A DNA stretch of 64,000 nt, from positions 1,302,001 through 1,366,000 of the forward strand of contig NZ_MJUX01000001.1 in assembly GCF_001927245.1 (NCBI RefSeq). The letters are read 5' to 3'. Of the stretch, positions 36,911 through 46,407 are shown one piece after another; the first letter of the stretch is position 1; every line of letters begins with the position of its first letter. The notes beneath the pieces are model-generated. The model ran no database searches and was not told the origin of the DNA. It saw only the letters and a list, made by a program, of their open reading frames with translations. This DNA comes from Acuticoccus yangtzensis. Lineage in GTDB: Bacteria > Pseudomonadota > Alphaproteobacteria > Rhizobiales > Amorphaceae. The translations under genes and the position numbers were made by a program.

Positions 36911-38089
36911 GTGACGGACCCCTGGCTCACCGTCGTCGGCTGCCTGCCGGGCGGCGCGCTCGCCCCCGGCGCGCCCGCGGAGGCACTTCACGCCGCCGCC
37001 GTGTTCGGCCCGGCGCGGCTTTTGGATGTCGTCGCCGTCACGCCGGAGCGCCGCCGCCCGTGGCCGAGCCCCTTCGCGGACGGCATCGCGGCGCTTCTTA
37101 GTCTGCGCGGCACCCCCGTCACGGTGCTGGCGAGCGGCGACCCGCTGAACCACGGCGTCGCCGCCACGCTGCTGCGGCATGTGGCGGCTGAGGAGATGCG
37201 CGTCTTTCCCGCACCCTCCGCCTTCTCGCTGGCGGCGGCGGCTCTCCTGTGGCCGCTCGCCGAGGTGGCGCAGGTCTCGCTTCACACAGCCCCGCCGGAA
37301 GCGATCCTCGGCCACGTCGCGCCCGGCCGCCGCATCCTCGCCCTCACCCGCGACGGCAAGGCGCCCGCGCTCATCGCCGCCGCCCTCACCCGCGCGGGCT
37401 ATGGCGACGCGGCACTCGCCGTCTGCGCCGACCTCGGCGGCCCCGGCGCCAGCGTCTATCGCACGCGCGCGGGCGAACTGACGGGCGAGATGCCCGCCCT
37501 CAACGTCCTGGCCGTGGAGTGCGGCGCGGGCCCCTCCCCGCTCACCGTCGACGCCCTCACCCACGACGGCTGCGTCACCCGTGACGAGGTGCGCACGCTC
37601 ACCCTGGCGGCCCTCGCCGCCGCCCCAGTCGCGTTTGGCCATCTGTGGGACGTCGGCTCCGGCAGCGGGTCCGTCGCCATCGACTGGATCCGCCGCGGCG
37701 GCACGGCCACCCTGTTCGAGCGCCACCCCGGACGCCTCGCCGCCATCGCCGCCAACCTCGCCGCCACGGGCACCGCCTCGGCCGCCACCGTGCTGGCCGG
37801 GGACGCCGCGGCGGCGCTCGCCCAGGCGGCCGACCCCACGCACATCTTCATGGGCGGCGCGGTCGGCGATGCGGCGCTGTTCGAGGCGCTGTGGGCGCGG
37901 CTGCCCGCGGGCGGCCTCTTCATTTCCAACGCGGTGACGGCGCTGGCGGAGGCGGAGACGATCCGCCGGCACGCGCGCCTCGGCGGCCGGCTGACACGCA
38001 TCGCCCTGTCGCACGATGCCCTCATCGGCGGCCTCACCGCCCTCAAGCCGGCCATGCCGGTCCTCCAATGGCGAGCCACACGATCATGA
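36911..38089 (+). CDS. cobL: Precorrin-6Y C5,15-methyltransferase CobL (CbiE-CbiT fusion)
   Basis: This 392-residue bifunctional enzyme methylates C5 and C15 and decarboxylates the C12 acetate. The N-terminal half (about 1-200) is the CbiE tetrapyrrole methylase with VLASGDPLNHGVAATL; its first glycine-rich loop reads VVGCLPGGALAPG instead of the usual VVGIGEDG. The C-terminal half is CbiT with the SAM motif LWDVGSGSGSVAIDWIRRG and the GGAVGDAALFE segment. The start is a GTG at 36911. Its stop overlaps the next start (ATGA), so translation is coupled. Confidence 0.93.
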   Translation: MTDPWLTVVGCLPGGALAPGAPAEALHAAAVFGPARLLDVVAVTPERRRPWPSPFADGIAALLSLRGTPVTVLASGDPLNHGVAATLLRHVAAEEMRVFPAPSAFSLAAAALLWPLAEVAQVSLHTAPPEAILGHVAPGRRILALTRDGKAPALIAAALTRAGYGDAALAVCADLGGPGASVYRTRAGELTGEMPALNVLAVECGAGPSPLTVDALTHDGCVTRDEVRTLTLAALAAAPVAFGHLWDVGSGSGSVAIDWIRRGGTATLFERHPGRLAAIAANLAATGTASAATVLAGDAAAALAQAADPTHIFMGGAVGDAALFEALWARLPAGGLFISNAVTALAEAETIRRHARLGGRLTRIALSHDALIGGLTALKPAMPVLQWRATRS

Positions 38090-40569
38090 GCGGGACACTT
38101 CACGTCGTCGGGGTCGGCCCCGGCGACCCGGACCTCATCACCCTGAAGGCGGCGCGCGTCATCGAGTCTGCCGCCGTCGTCGCCTACCCGCAGACGACGA
38201 CGGGGAGCCTTGCCGCTCGCATCGCCGCCGCGCACATCGGCACCGCCGAGCAGGCCCCGTTCACGGTGCCGATGAGCAATGACGGCGCCGCCGAGGCCGC
38301 CTACGACGCCGCCGCCGCGATGATCGAAGCCCACTGCGCCGCCGGCCGCGACGTGGCGCTCCTGTGCGAGGGCGACCCGATGCTCTACGGCAGCGCCGCC
38401 TCGGTGACGGCGCGGCTCGCCGGGCGCGTTTCGATCGCCATCGTCCCCGGCGTCGCCGCGGCTACCGCCTGCGCCGCCGCCGCCGGGGCGAGCCTCGTGC
38501 GCGGCGAGGCCCCTCTCACTATCCTCCCGTCCACCGCCGATGCGGACATTCTGCGCCGCGCCCTCGCCTCGCCCGGCGCCGTGGTGCTCTACAAGGTGGG
38601 CCGTCACTTCGACGCGGTGCGCGCGCTGGTCGAGGAGGCGGGGCGCACCGGCACACTCGTCATCCGCGCCACCACCGAGGACGAGCGGGTGATGCCGCTC
38701 GCCGACGCGCCCGCCGGGATCAAGCCCTACTTCTCCACCATCCTGGTAACCGACCCACCCGCCCCGCGGCCCGCCCCATCCGGCGACGTCGCCGTGGTGG
38801 TGCTGGCGCCGGGCGCGCTGGAGACGGCCCGCCGCGCCAAGGCCGCCCTCGCAGCCGAAGGCCGCGCCGTGACGCTGCACGGCCTCGCCGCCCGCGTCGC
38901 CCCGGAGGAGGTCGACGTGTCGTTCGCCTCCGCGACGCACCATATCGGCCGCCTGTTCGCGGGGGGAACCTCCGTCGTCGGCGTCTGCGCGGCGGGGATC
39001 CTCATCCGCAGCGCGGCGCCCTTCGTGCGGGACAAGACGACCGAGCCGCCCCTCGTCGCGCTCGCCGAGGACGGGAGCGCCGTCGTGCCTCTGCTCGGCG
39101 CCCACCACGGCGGCGGACGCATCGCCGCGACGCTCGGCGCGACCTTCGCCGTCGCCCCCGCCGCCACCACGCTGTCCGACACGCGCCTCGGCATCGCTCT
39201 CGACGATCCGCCCGAGGGCTACACCGTCGCCGACATCGCCCCCTTCAAGGCGCTCGCCCGCACGCTGGCGTCGGGCGATGGCGTCGACACCGCGGCCCCC
39301 TTCCTCGCCGACCTGCCGCGCGGGCCGCACAAGGTCGCCGTCACCTCGCGCCTCGCCGAGGACGCCGCGACGGTGCCGACCTACATCGCCCGCACCGTGG
39401 CGCTCGGCATGGGCGCGGAGCGGGGCGCGGACCCCGCCGCCGCCGTCCGCCTCGCCCGCACGATGCTCGCCGCCGCCGGGATCGACCCGCGCGCCGTCGC
39501 CGCCGTCGTCACGCTGGACCTGAAGGCCGACGAGACCGCGCTCCACGCCGTCGCCGCCGACCTCGGCGCCCCGCTCCGCGTCTTCACCCGCGAGCGCCTC
39601 GCCCAGGAGGACGCCCGCCTCGCCACACCGTCCGACGTGGTGCGCGCGGCGGTCGGCATCGGCGGAGTCGCGGAGGCCGCCGCCCTCGCCGCAGCGGGGC
39701 CGGACGGCATCCTCGTCTCGCCCAAGGTGATCGGCGACGGACTGACGGTGGCGCTCGCCGAAGCCCCGGCCCCCATCGGCCCCGTCGGCCGCGCGCGCGG
39801 AAAACTCACCGTGGTCGGCATCGGCCCCGGCACGACGCTCTGGCGCACGGGCGACTGCGTTGCGGCGCTCGCCCGCGCCGACGCCTTCGTCGGCTACACG
39901 CTCTATCTGGACCTCGTGGAGGACCTGCGCGCCCACCAGACCCGGCACGACTTCCCCCTCGGCGACGAGACGGAGCGCACGCGCTTCGCCCTCGAGCTCG
40001 CCGCGGAGGGGCGCGAGGTGGCGCTGATCTCGTCGGGCGACCCCGGCATCTACGCCATGGCCACCTTGGCGATGGAGCTCCTCGACACCGGCGACCTCAG
40101 CGACGCGGCCCGCCGGGTGGACGTCGCGGTGGTTCCGGGCGTCTCCGCCGCGCAGGCCGCCGCCGCCAGAGCGGGCGCGCCGCTGGGGCACGACTTCGCG
40201 TTCATCTCGCTGTCCGACCTTCTGACGCCGTGGCCCGCCATCGCCCGGCGGCTGATGGCGGCGGCCGCGTCCGACTTCGTGGTGGCGCTCTACAATCCCC
40301 GCTCGCGCCGCCGCACGGAGCAGCTCGCCCGCGCGCTGGAGATCTTCCGCGGCTCGCGCCCGGCGACCACACCGGTGATCCTCGCCGCGAATGTCGGCCG
40401 CCCGGCGGAGGCGATCACCGTCACCACCATCGCCGACCTCGACCCCGAGGACGTCGACATGCTTTCGACCGTCATCATCGGCGCGTCAACGACGCGCGCC
40501 TTCACGCGCGGTGACGGGCGCACGCTCGTCTACACCCCGCGCGGCTACGACAAGAAGAATACGTTATGA
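38086..40569 (+). CDS. CobI-CbiG-CobJ triple-fusion corrin enzyme
   Basis: One 827-residue chain holds three enzymes of corrin ring construction. Residues 1-230 are precorrin-2 C20-methyltransferase (CobI/Cbi[27 protein letters not shown]). Residues 234 to about 565 are a full CbiG, with [19 protein letters not shown] and [18 protein letters not shown] in the first part and [15 protein letters not shown] with [20 protein letters not shown] in the CobE-like C-terminal part. Residues 574-827 are precorrin-3B C17-methyltransferase (CobJ/Cbi[23 protein letters not shown], ending [11 protein letters not shown]). The ATG at 38086 overlaps the cobL stop. No stop or frame break separates the parts. 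CobIJ and CbiGH two-way fusions are known; this three-way order is less common. Confidence 0.92.
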   Translation: MSGTLHVVGVGPGDPDLITLKAARVIESAAVVAYPQTTTGSLAARIAAAHIGTAEQAPFTVPMSNDGAAEAAYDAAAAMIEAHCAAGRDVALLCEGDPMLYGSAASVTARLAGRVSIAIVPGVAAATACAAAAGASLVRGEAPLTILPSTADADILRRALASPGAVVLYKVGRHFDAVRALVEEAGRTGTLVIRATTEDERVMPLADAPAGIKPYFSTILVTDPPAPRPAPSGDVAVVVLAPGALETARRAKAALAAEGRAVTLHGLAARVAPEEVDVSFASATHHIGRLFAGGTSVVGVCAAGILIRSAAPFVRDKTTEPPLVALAEDGSAVVPLLGAHHGGGRIAATLGATFAVAPAATTLSDTRLGIALDDPPEGYTVADIAPFKALARTLASGDGVDTAAPFLADLPRGPHKVAVTSRLAEDAATVPTYIARTVALGMGAERGADPAAAVRLARTMLAAAGIDPRAVAAVVTLDLKADETALHAVAADLGAPLRVFTRERLAQEDARLATPSDVVRAAVGIGGVAEAAALAAAGPDGILVSPKVIGDGLTVALAEAPAPIGPVGRARGKLTVVGIGPGTTLWRTGDCVAALARADAFVGYTLYLDLVEDLRAHQTRHDFPLGDETERTRFALELAAEGREVALISSGDPGIYAMATLAMELLDTGDLSDAARRVDVAVVPGVSAAQAAAARAGAPLGHDFAFISLSDLLTPWPAIARRLMAAAASDFVVALYNPRSRRRTEQLARALEIFRGSRPATTPVILAANVGRPAEAITVTTIADLDPEDVDMLSTVIIGASTTRAFTRGDGRTLVYTPRGYDKKNTL

Positions 40570-41348
40570 CGATCCACTTCATCGGCGCCGGCCCCGGCGC
40601 GCCCGACCTCATCACCGTGCGCGGCCTCAACCTCATCCGCCGCTGTCCGGTCTGTCTCTATGCCGGATCGCTGGTGCCGGAGGCGGTGGTGGCCGAAGCG
40701 CCGGAGGGCGCCCGCGTCATCGACACCGCGCCCATGAACCTGGACGAGATCATGGCCGAGATGGAGGCCGCCCACGCGCGGGGGGAGGACGTCGCCCGCG
40801 TCCACTCCGGCGATCCGTCGCTCTACGGCGCGATCGGCGAGCAGATCCGCCGGTTGGAGGCGGTCGGCATCCCCTTCGACATCGTCCCCGGCGTGCCCGC
40901 CTTCGCCGCCGCCGCCGCCACGCTGAAGACCGAGCTGACGCTGCCGGACGTCGCCCAGACGGTCATCCTCACCCGCACGGCGATGAAGTCCTCCGCGATG
41001 CCCAACGCCGAGGACCTCGACACGCTGGGTGCCTCGGGGGCGACGCTCGCCATCCACCTTTCGGTGCGCAACATGCGGCACGTGGTGGAGACGCTGACGC
41101 CGTTCTACGGCGAGGACTGCCCGGTGGCCGTGGTGGTGCGCGCCTCCTGGCCCGACGAGGAGGTGATCCGCGGCACCTTGTCGACCATCGCCGCCGCGGT
41201 GCGCGCCGCGAAGGTCACGCGCACGGCGCTGATCCTGGTCGGCCGGGTGCTGGACCCCGGCGCCTTCACCGACTCGGCGCTCTACGACCCGGCCCACCGC
41301 CACCTTTTCCGCAACCAGAAGACCAGGAAGCACGAGCCGTCCGCCTAG
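40566..41348 (+). CDS. cobM: Precorrin-4 C11-methyltransferase CobM/CbiF
   Basis: This 260-residue SAM-dependent methylase starts [20 protein letters not shown] with the glycine-rich loop, then [15 protein letters not shown] and the [13 protein letters not shown] and [12 protein letters not shown] segments of CobM. Its ATG overlaps the stop of the triple fusion by 4 bases. It is the last gene of the operon; cobK, cobF, cobG and the cobNST chelatase are not in this window. Confidence 0.95.
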   Translation: MTIHFIGAGPGAPDLITVRGLNLIRRCPVCLYAGSLVPEAVVAEAPEGARVIDTAPMNLDEIMAEMEAAHARGEDVARVHSGDPSLYGAIGEQIRRLEAVGIPFDIVPGVPAFAAAAATLKTELTLPDVAQTVILTRTAMKSSAMPNAEDLDTLGASGATLAIHLSVRNMRHVVETLTPFYGEDCPVAVVVRASWPDEEVIRGTLSTIAAAVRAAKVTRTALILVGRVLDPGAFTDSALYDPAHRHLFRNQKTRKHEPSA

Positions 41349-41440
41349 CGACGGCCGGAGCGGGGCGCGCACACGGACCGTCACGGCCGATCACATTGCG
41401 TCAGGCCGGTCACCAGACCGTGGCAATATGATGCAGTCTC

Positions 41441-41467
41441 ATGTTATGTGGAACATAAGCATAACAT
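41441..41467. promoter_or_regulatory. Nested inverted repeats before the dihaem cytochrome gene
   Basis: ATGTTATG at 41441-41448 and CATAACAT at 41460-41467 are exact inverted repeats; inside them TTATGT-GGA-ACATAA at 41444-41458 forms a second dyad sharing bases with the first. It lies just before the ribosome site GGGAGG (41468). The AT-rich dyad looks like an operator of the Fur/Zur/MerR kind of shape; the regulator is unknown. Confidence 0.55.
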
Positions 41468-41477
41468 GGGAGGCGCA

Positions 41478-42329
41478 ATGCGCAAGACGATCACGTGGGC
41501 CGCCGCGGGGGCGGCAATGATGTGCGCGGTAGCTGGGGGCGCCGGCGCGGCCGAGTCCCTCAGCCAGCCGGAGCTGGTGAAGCGGGGCGATTACCTCGTC
41601 AACACCGTGATGGCCTGCGGCAACTGCCACACGCCGATGGGGCCGCAGGGGCCGGACATGAGCCGCTTCCTCGCCGGCGGTTTCCACTTCGACACGCCCG
41701 GTTTCAAGGTCACGGCGTCCAACCTGACCTCGCATTCCACCGGCCTCGGCGACTGGAGCGACGAGGAGATCAAGACGGCCATCCGAACCGGCCACAGGCC
41801 GGACGGCAGCGCCCTCGCCCCGGTGATGCCGACGAGCTACTACAAGATCCTCACCCCCGGTGACCTCGACGCGGTTGTCGCCTACCTGCGCACCGTGCCG
41901 CCGGTGGACAACAAGGTGCCGGATCCGGTCTATGACGGTGCCGCGCCGCCAGCCTTCCCCGGCGCCGAAACGCCGCTGATGGAGGACGCCCAGGCCGCCG
42001 ACCCGGTGGAGAAAGGGCGCTACCTCGTCACCATCGCCCACTGCATGGAATGCCACATGACGCGCGAGCCGGGCGCCCCACTCGGCGGCGGCGGCCTGGA
42101 GATCCCCGGCCCCTGGGGCGTGGTGGTTTCCGCCAACATCACGTCGGATCCGGAGCACGGGCTCGGCAACTGGTCGGACGAGGAGATCGTGAGGGCGATC
42201 ACCACCGGCATCTCGCGCGACGGCAAGGAGCTCAGCCCGCCGATGGGCTATCCTTATTATGCGCACATGACACCGGAAGACTTGGCGGCGATGGTCGCCT
42301 ATCTGCGCACCATCCCGCCTGCGCCGTAA
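41478..42329 (+). CDS. Secreted dihaem c-type cytochrome
   Basis: The 283-residue periplasmic protein has a signal peptide (TITWAAAGAAMMCAVAGGAGA) and two haem motifs, CGNCH near residue 52 and CMECH near residue 191, each followed by a cytochrome c domain with similar TASNLT/SANITSD and LGDWSDEEI/LGNWSDEEI segments, so the halves arose by duplication. Such proteins accept electrons from membrane-bound alcohol, aldehyde or nicotinate-type dehydrogenases. No dehydrogenase is adjacent. The ATG at 41478 has GGGAGG upstream. Confidence 0.9.
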   Translation: MRKTITWAAAGAAMMCAVAGGAGAAESLSQPELVKRGDYLVNTVMACGNCHTPMGPQGPDMSRFLAGGFHFDTPGFKVTASNLTSHSTGLGDWSDEEIKTAIRTGHRPDGSALAPVMPTSYYKILTPGDLDAVVAYLRTVPPVDNKVPDPVYDGAAPPAFPGAETPLMEDAQAADPVEKGRYLVTIAHCMECHMTREPGAPLGGGGLEIPGPWGVVVSANITSDPEHGLGNWSDEEIVRAITTGISRDGKELSPPMGYPYYAHMTPEDLAAMVAYLRTIPPAP

Positions 42330-42366
42330 ACCGCCAGCGCCGTGACGGGCGGCGCCGTGACCTTCC

Positions 42367-42657
42367 TCAGACGGAGCGCAGGACGACCATCACCGCCATC
42401 GCCGAGAAGACGGTGATGGTCGTGCCGAAGCGGAACGAGAGGAGCAGCGCGAGGCCCAGGACCACCGCCTCGCGCCATCCCCCGTCGACGGCCGCGGGAA
42501 CGACCAGGGTCGTCATCACGGCGGCCGGCACCGCGTCGAGCGCGGCGGCGACGCGGAAGTGAAGCCGCTCGAACCGCGAGAGGATGAGGTAGCCGCCTGT
42601 GCGCGCGACCATCGCCACGATGGTGCAGGCGGCGATGAAGACGAGATCGTCGCTCAT
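42367..42657 (-). CDS. azlD: AzlD-type branched-chain amino-acid exporter small subunit
   Basis: This 96-residue inner-membrane protein has about three or four helices. AAALDAVPAAVMTTLVVPA is the conserved AzlD segment (FlryvPpavLaAlv type). It works with AzlC to export branched-chain amino acids. Its ATG overlaps the azlC stop (ATGA), so the two are translated together. Confidence 0.88.
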   Translation of the reverse strand: MSDDLVFIAACTIVAMVARTGGYLILSRFERLHFRVAAALDAVPAAVMTTLVVPAAVDGGWREAVVLGLALLLSFRFGTTITVFSAMAVMVVLRSV

Positions 42658-43469
42658 CGGGCGGGGCTCATCCGCCCGTCATCGGCAGGCGCGTCAGGGT
42701 CGACCAGCGACAGGTGGGGCTGAAGCTCCGGCTCCTCGGGCGCCGACAAAGGCGGCGAGCCGGGCCGCGCCACGATCGCCGCCGCCAGCATGCCGCCCAG
42801 GCAGCCGATGGTCATGTGCCACGGTGTGCCGAGGAAGGTGATGCCCCACTCCGGCGCCTTGTAGACGATGCCGGAGACGATGAAGGTGACCACCACCGTC
42901 AGCGCCCAGTTGGGCCGCCGCCGGAAGCTCATCACCAGCGCGACGAAGTAGATCGGCAGCAGCATGTCGAGCGCGTAGGCTTCGGGGTCGGTCAGGAAGG
43001 AGCCGAACAGGACGCCGAGCGCCGTGCCGCCCAGCCAAACCACGTAGAGCGAGACGCCGAGCCCGAAATAGGCCGCGAGGTTGAGCCGCTGGCGCTCTTC
43101 CTGGATGAAGGCGAAGGTCGGGTCCGTCAGCAGGAAGAAGAGAGGCAGCTTGACCCGCCAGGGGAAGGACCGCACCGCCTTGGTGACCGCCGCCGAATAA
43201 AGGAGATGGCGGAAGTTGACCGCGAAGACGGACAGGACGACCGACCACATGGGGATCTTCTGCCCGTAGAGGTCGATGGCGACGAACTGTGCAGAGCCTG
43301 CGAAAACCACCGCGCTCATCAGGATCGTGTCGAATCCCGACAGGCCGCCGCGCCCGAGGGCCAGGGCGCCGAACAGCATCGCCATCGGCGCCAGCGCGGT
43401 TTGCACCGGCAGACCATACGCCACGCCAACACGAACGGAGGACCAGAAGGATTGCGCCACCCGCGCCAC
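42654..43469 (-). CDS. azlC: AzlC-type branched-chain amino-acid exporter large subunit
   Basis: This 271-residue membrane protein has about seven helices. LSGFDTILMSAVVFAGSAQF and VLSVFAVNFRHLLYSAA are the AzlC signature with conserved N, R and H. The start is a GTG at 43469; another GTG three codons later is possible. A hydrophilic 35-residue C-terminal tail is added. Operon with azlD; export of branched-chain amino acids is the family role. Confidence 0.9.
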   Translation of the reverse strand: MARVAQSFWSSVRVGVAYGLPVQTALAPMAMLFGALALGRGGLSGFDTILMSAVVFAGSAQFVAIDLYGQKIPMWSVVLSVFAVNFRHLLYSAAVTKAVRSFPWRVKLPLFFLLTDPTFAFIQEERQRLNLAAYFGLGVSLYVVWLGGTALGVLFGSFLTDPEAYALDMLLPIYFVALVMSFRRRPNWALTVVVTFIVSGIVYKAPEWGITFLGTPWHMTIGCLGGMLAAAIVARPGSPPLSAPEEPELQPHLSLVDPDAPADDGRMSPAR

Positions 43470-43643
43470 CTACACCCGCGCCCAAACCTTCGCAAGCATG
43501 CCATATGACGACGCTATGGCTCACCATCGGCATGCGCTGCCCCTTCGCCAGGGCGCGAGGGACGGGCGCCCGCGGCTCGAGGCGGCCCGGGATATAGGGG
43601 CGCCCGCGGGACGAAGGGGTCCGCGGCACAGGGGAGAGTGATG

Positions 43644-44210
43644 ATGGACGCGAGGCCGGCCGCACGGCACCGCCGGTGCCACGGGACCCGCATCGGGACC
43701 GTGCTGGACCGTCGCGCGGCGCTCGCCCTCCTTCTCGGCGGAGCGCTGGCGGGGATCGCCGCACGTTCGGCCGCAGCCGGAGACGGGAGCCGGGACGGGC
43801 TGCGCTTGGAGAACGCGCGAGGCCGGAGGACGACGCTCCCCGCGTTGACCGGCGGGCGGCCCGCCATCCTCCACGTTTGGGCGACGTGGTGCGCGCCGTG
43901 CCTGACCGAGCTGCCGGAGCTGGCGCGCTACGTCGCCGCCCATCCGGCCGAGGCGGAGGCGGTGGTGATCGTCTCGGCCGACACACGGCCCACGGCGGAT
44001 GTGGCCGCCTTCCTGGGCGAGCGGATCGGCCTCGACCTTGCCACATGGCGCAGCACCGGGCCGACGCCCGGTGACGTCTACGGCCTCACCGGCCTCCCCG
44101 CCACGCTGTTCCTCGCCGCGGACGGCACCGTCGTCGCCCGCCACGCGGGATCGCTCGACTGGACCGCGCCCGAGACGGCGGCGCGCATCGCCGCCCACCT
44201 CGCGCGCTGA
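43644..44210 (+). CDS. TlpA-like periplasmic thioredoxin
   Basis: This 188-residue exported thiol-disulfide oxidoreductase has an N-terminal export segment, DRRAALALLLGGALAGIAA, with a twin Arg. The thioredoxin fold has the active site HVWATWCAPCLTELPELARY, and the cis-Pro lies in GLTGLPATLFLAADG. It probably reduces haem or metal-site cysteines in exported proteins. Three start codons in a row (GTG 43638, ATG 43641, ATG 43644) follow GGGGAGAG; I take the last. It converges with the FtsX-type permease gene. Confidence 0.88.
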   Translation: MDARPAARHRRCHGTRIGTVLDRRAALALLLGGALAGIAARSAAAGDGSRDGLRLENARGRRTTLPALTGGRPAILHVWATWCAPCLTELPELARYVAAHPAEAEAVVIVSADTRPTADVAAFLGERIGLDLATWRSTGPTPGDVYGLTGLPATLFLAADGTVVARHAGSLDWTAPETAARIAAHLAR

Positions 44211-44253
44211 GCCGATCCGGCCTGGCTGAACCCGCTTCGCCGCGCGGGCCGGC

Positions 44254-45621
44254 TCAGCCGCGCAGGGCCGCGACGACGTTGCGCGGCAGCGCCACGATGC
44301 CCGGCAACAGCGCCAGAAGCGCCGCCATGGAGACGAAGGCCGCGACGAGATGCACCTCGCCCCACCCGAGCGTGGCGGTGACGAGGATGTCGGTCTTCGC
44401 GGTGACGATGCGCGACAGCACCGCCGTCGCCCCAAGCCCGACGCCGAGGCCGAGGAGCCCGCCGAGGCCGATCAGCACCGCCGCATAGGACCACACGACG
44501 GCGAGCACGAAGCGCACCGGCGCGCCGAGAGCCCGCAGCAGCGCCAACCGCTGCGCATAGAGCCGCGTGAGGATGACGAGCCCGGTCAACACCCCCGCCG
44601 CCACCAGCACCTGGGTGACGATGGCCATGAGCGACATGACCTGCCGCACGTCGCCGAGCAGGCGGTGGAGTTCGCCCAGCACCGCGCCGGGGAAGAAGGC
44701 CATCACGTCGTCGCGCGTGAACTGGGAGCGCAGGGCATAGTTGGCCCACAGCTCCTCGGCGCGCACGATGATGGCGGGCGTACCGGGGAAGGACTCCGCG
44801 TCGAACGGCTCGCCGACGGTGCCGTTCCAGTCCGCCCCGTGGCCGCTGGCGAGGCCATGGACGTGCCACACCGCCTCGACCGGCACCAGGATGGCGCGGT
44901 CCCACGGGCTGCCGGTCGGCGCCATGCGGCCGACGACGTGGAAGTCGGCGTCGTCATGGGCGTGCTCGTCGGCCGCCTCGCCGGTGCCGTGGGCCGGCTC
45001 GAACTCGTCGCCGACCGCCAGCGGCACGTGGGCGCCGACGACCGCTTCCGCCTCGCCGGTGAAGACGCGGCCCTCGGCCAGCGTCCCCGCAAGGTGGGTG
45101 ACGAAGCGCGGCGTCGTGCCGACCACGGGCGCGCCCTCATAGGAATCCCCGAAGGCGATCGGAGCGGCGATGTCGACCCGCGGATCGGCGGCCACCTCGG
45201 CGTAGATGGCGCCGGAGAGGAGCGGAACATCCGCCGGCTGCAGGTAGACGGCAGCCATCAGCATCGTCATCTCGCTGCCCGGCGCGGCCAGGACCAGGTC
45301 GAACTTGTCGGCGGCGCGCGCTGTGCCGGCGCGCAGCCCCCTCTCCTGCGCGATCAGTCCGGCGCCGATGCCGACCGACACCGCGATGAGCGCCACGAAG
45401 ACCGCGTTGGTGACCCGGAACCGCCACAGCATGGCGCCGACGAGGGCGCCCGGCCGGTAACCCGCCATCAGAACGAGACCGAGGAGGACGGCGGGGGCGA
45501 GGATGGCGCCGGTCAGCGCGATGTCCTGCGTCAGCGGGGCGAGGCCGTCCCAGGCATCGCGCAGCGCGTCAGGACTGAGCGCGTCCGGCCAGCGGATCTC
45601 GGACCAGTCGAACTCAGTCAT
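44254..45621 (-). CDS. FtsX-like ABC transporter permease with His-rich periplasmic loop
   Basis: This 455-residue membrane protein has a MacB/FtsX layout: a leading extra helix, one helix near residue 75, a large periplasmic domain, and three C-terminal helices with LTRLYAQRLALLRALGAPVRFV, the coupling-helix region. The periplasmic domain holds an acidic-His cluster (GEAADEHAHDDADFHVVG near residue 218) that could bind metal. Its start overlaps the end of the ATPase gene by 8 bases. With the DUF3299 gene it resembles a set linked to zinc homeostasis in Pseudomonas; this link is inferred. Confidence 0.85.
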   Translation of the reverse strand: MTEFDWSEIRWPDALSPDALRDAWDGLAPLTQDIALTGAILAPAVLLGLVLMAGYRPGALVGAMLWRFRVTNAVFVALIAVSVGIGAGLIAQERGLRAGTARAADKFDLVLAAPGSEMTMLMAAVYLQPADVPLLSGAIYAEVAADPRVDIAAPIAFGDSYEGAPVVGTTPRFVTHLAGTLAEGRVFTGEAEAVVGAHVPLAVGDEFEPAHGTGEAADEHAHDDADFHVVGRMAPTGSPWDRAILVPVEAVWHVHGLASGHGADWNGTVGEPFDAESFPGTPAIIVRAEELWANYALRSQFTRDDVMAFFPGAVLGELHRLLGDVRQVMSLMAIVTQVLVAAGVLTGLVILTRLYAQRLALLRALGAPVRFVLAVVWSYAAVLIGLGGLLGLGVGLGATAVLSRIVTAKTDILVTATLGWGEVHLVAAFVSMAALLALLPGIVALPRNVVAALRG

Positions 45622-46327
45622 GGACGTCGCTCCGGGCGGCGGAAGGGGCGGTCGCGCCGGGCGCCGTCAGTGTGCCGTCGGCAATCTCGACGACGCGGTC
45701 CATGGCGGCGAGCAGGGCCGGATCGTGGCTGACGGCGACCAGCGTCTTGCCGCCGCTGCGTGCGGCGCCGACGAGATCGGCGATCAGGGCGCCCTTGGTC
45801 TCGGCGTCGAGGCTCGCGGTGGGTTCGTCGGCGAGGATGATGGCGGGGTCGGCGGCCAGGGCGCGGGCCAGCGCGATGCGCTGCCGCTCACCGCCCGAGA
45901 ATGTGCGCGCGGCGCGGCGCCCGCCCGGAACCTTCAGCGCGGCGAGGCGCTCCTCGGCACGCACCCGAAGCGCCCGTCCGCGCCGCCCGCCGGTGAAACC
46001 CGACGCGATCGACGCATTGGCCGCGGCGCCCAGCTCCTCGAACAACAAAAAGTCCTGGAAGACGAAGCCGACCGTCTGTCGGCGGAAGCGGGCGCGGGCA
46101 CCGGGGCGCATGGCCAGAATGTCCTGCCCGCCCCAGCGCACCGTGCCGGAGGCCGAGCCCGCCGGGACGAGGCCCGCCAGCGCATAGAGGAAGGTCGACT
46201 TGCCCGCGCCGGACGGACCCTTGATGCCGACGCATGCGCCGGGCTCAGCCGCGAAGTCGGCGATGTCGATGAGCGTCCGGCCGCCGGCGGCGACCACCAG
46301 CGAGCGGACGAAGAGCGGTAGGCCCAT
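45614..46327 (-). CDS. ABC transporter ATP-binding protein (LolD/MacB type)
   Basis: This 237-residue ATPase partners the FtsX-like permease. Walker A GPSGAGKSTF is near residue 37, the Q-loop is VGFVFQDFLLF, the signature TFSGGERQRIALARALA, Walker B AIILADEPTASLD, and the switch His AVSHDP. The ATG at 46327 begins MGLPLFVRSLVVAAGG; the frame upstream is open but not conserved. Middle gene of a three-gene set. Confidence 0.92.
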   Translation of the reverse strand: MGLPLFVRSLVVAAGGRTLIDIADFAAEPGACVGIKGPSGAGKSTFLYALAGLVPAGSASGTVRWGGQDILAMRPGARARFRRQTVGFVFQDFLLFEELGAAANASIASGFTGGRRGRALRVRAEERLAALKVPGGRRAARTFSGGERQRIALARALAADPAIILADEPTASLDAETKGALIADLVGAARSGGKTLVAVSHDPALLAAMDRVVEIADGTLTAPGATAPSAARSDVHD

Positions 46328-46407
46328 GAGACGAGGTCCCGATCGGTTGACGTTGGTAGGGCGTGGCCGCGGCAGGCGTCCTGCGGCGCAGGTGCGGGGC
46401 GCCGTGC

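Noticed and set aside
37456-40191. A 911-codon open frame on the minus strand opposite the corrin genes
   Set aside because: It is a shadow of the high-GC CobL and CobI-CbiG-CobJ genes. Its product is a low-complexity Gly/Arg/Val chain with no domain, while the plus-strand frame has clear catalytic motifs.
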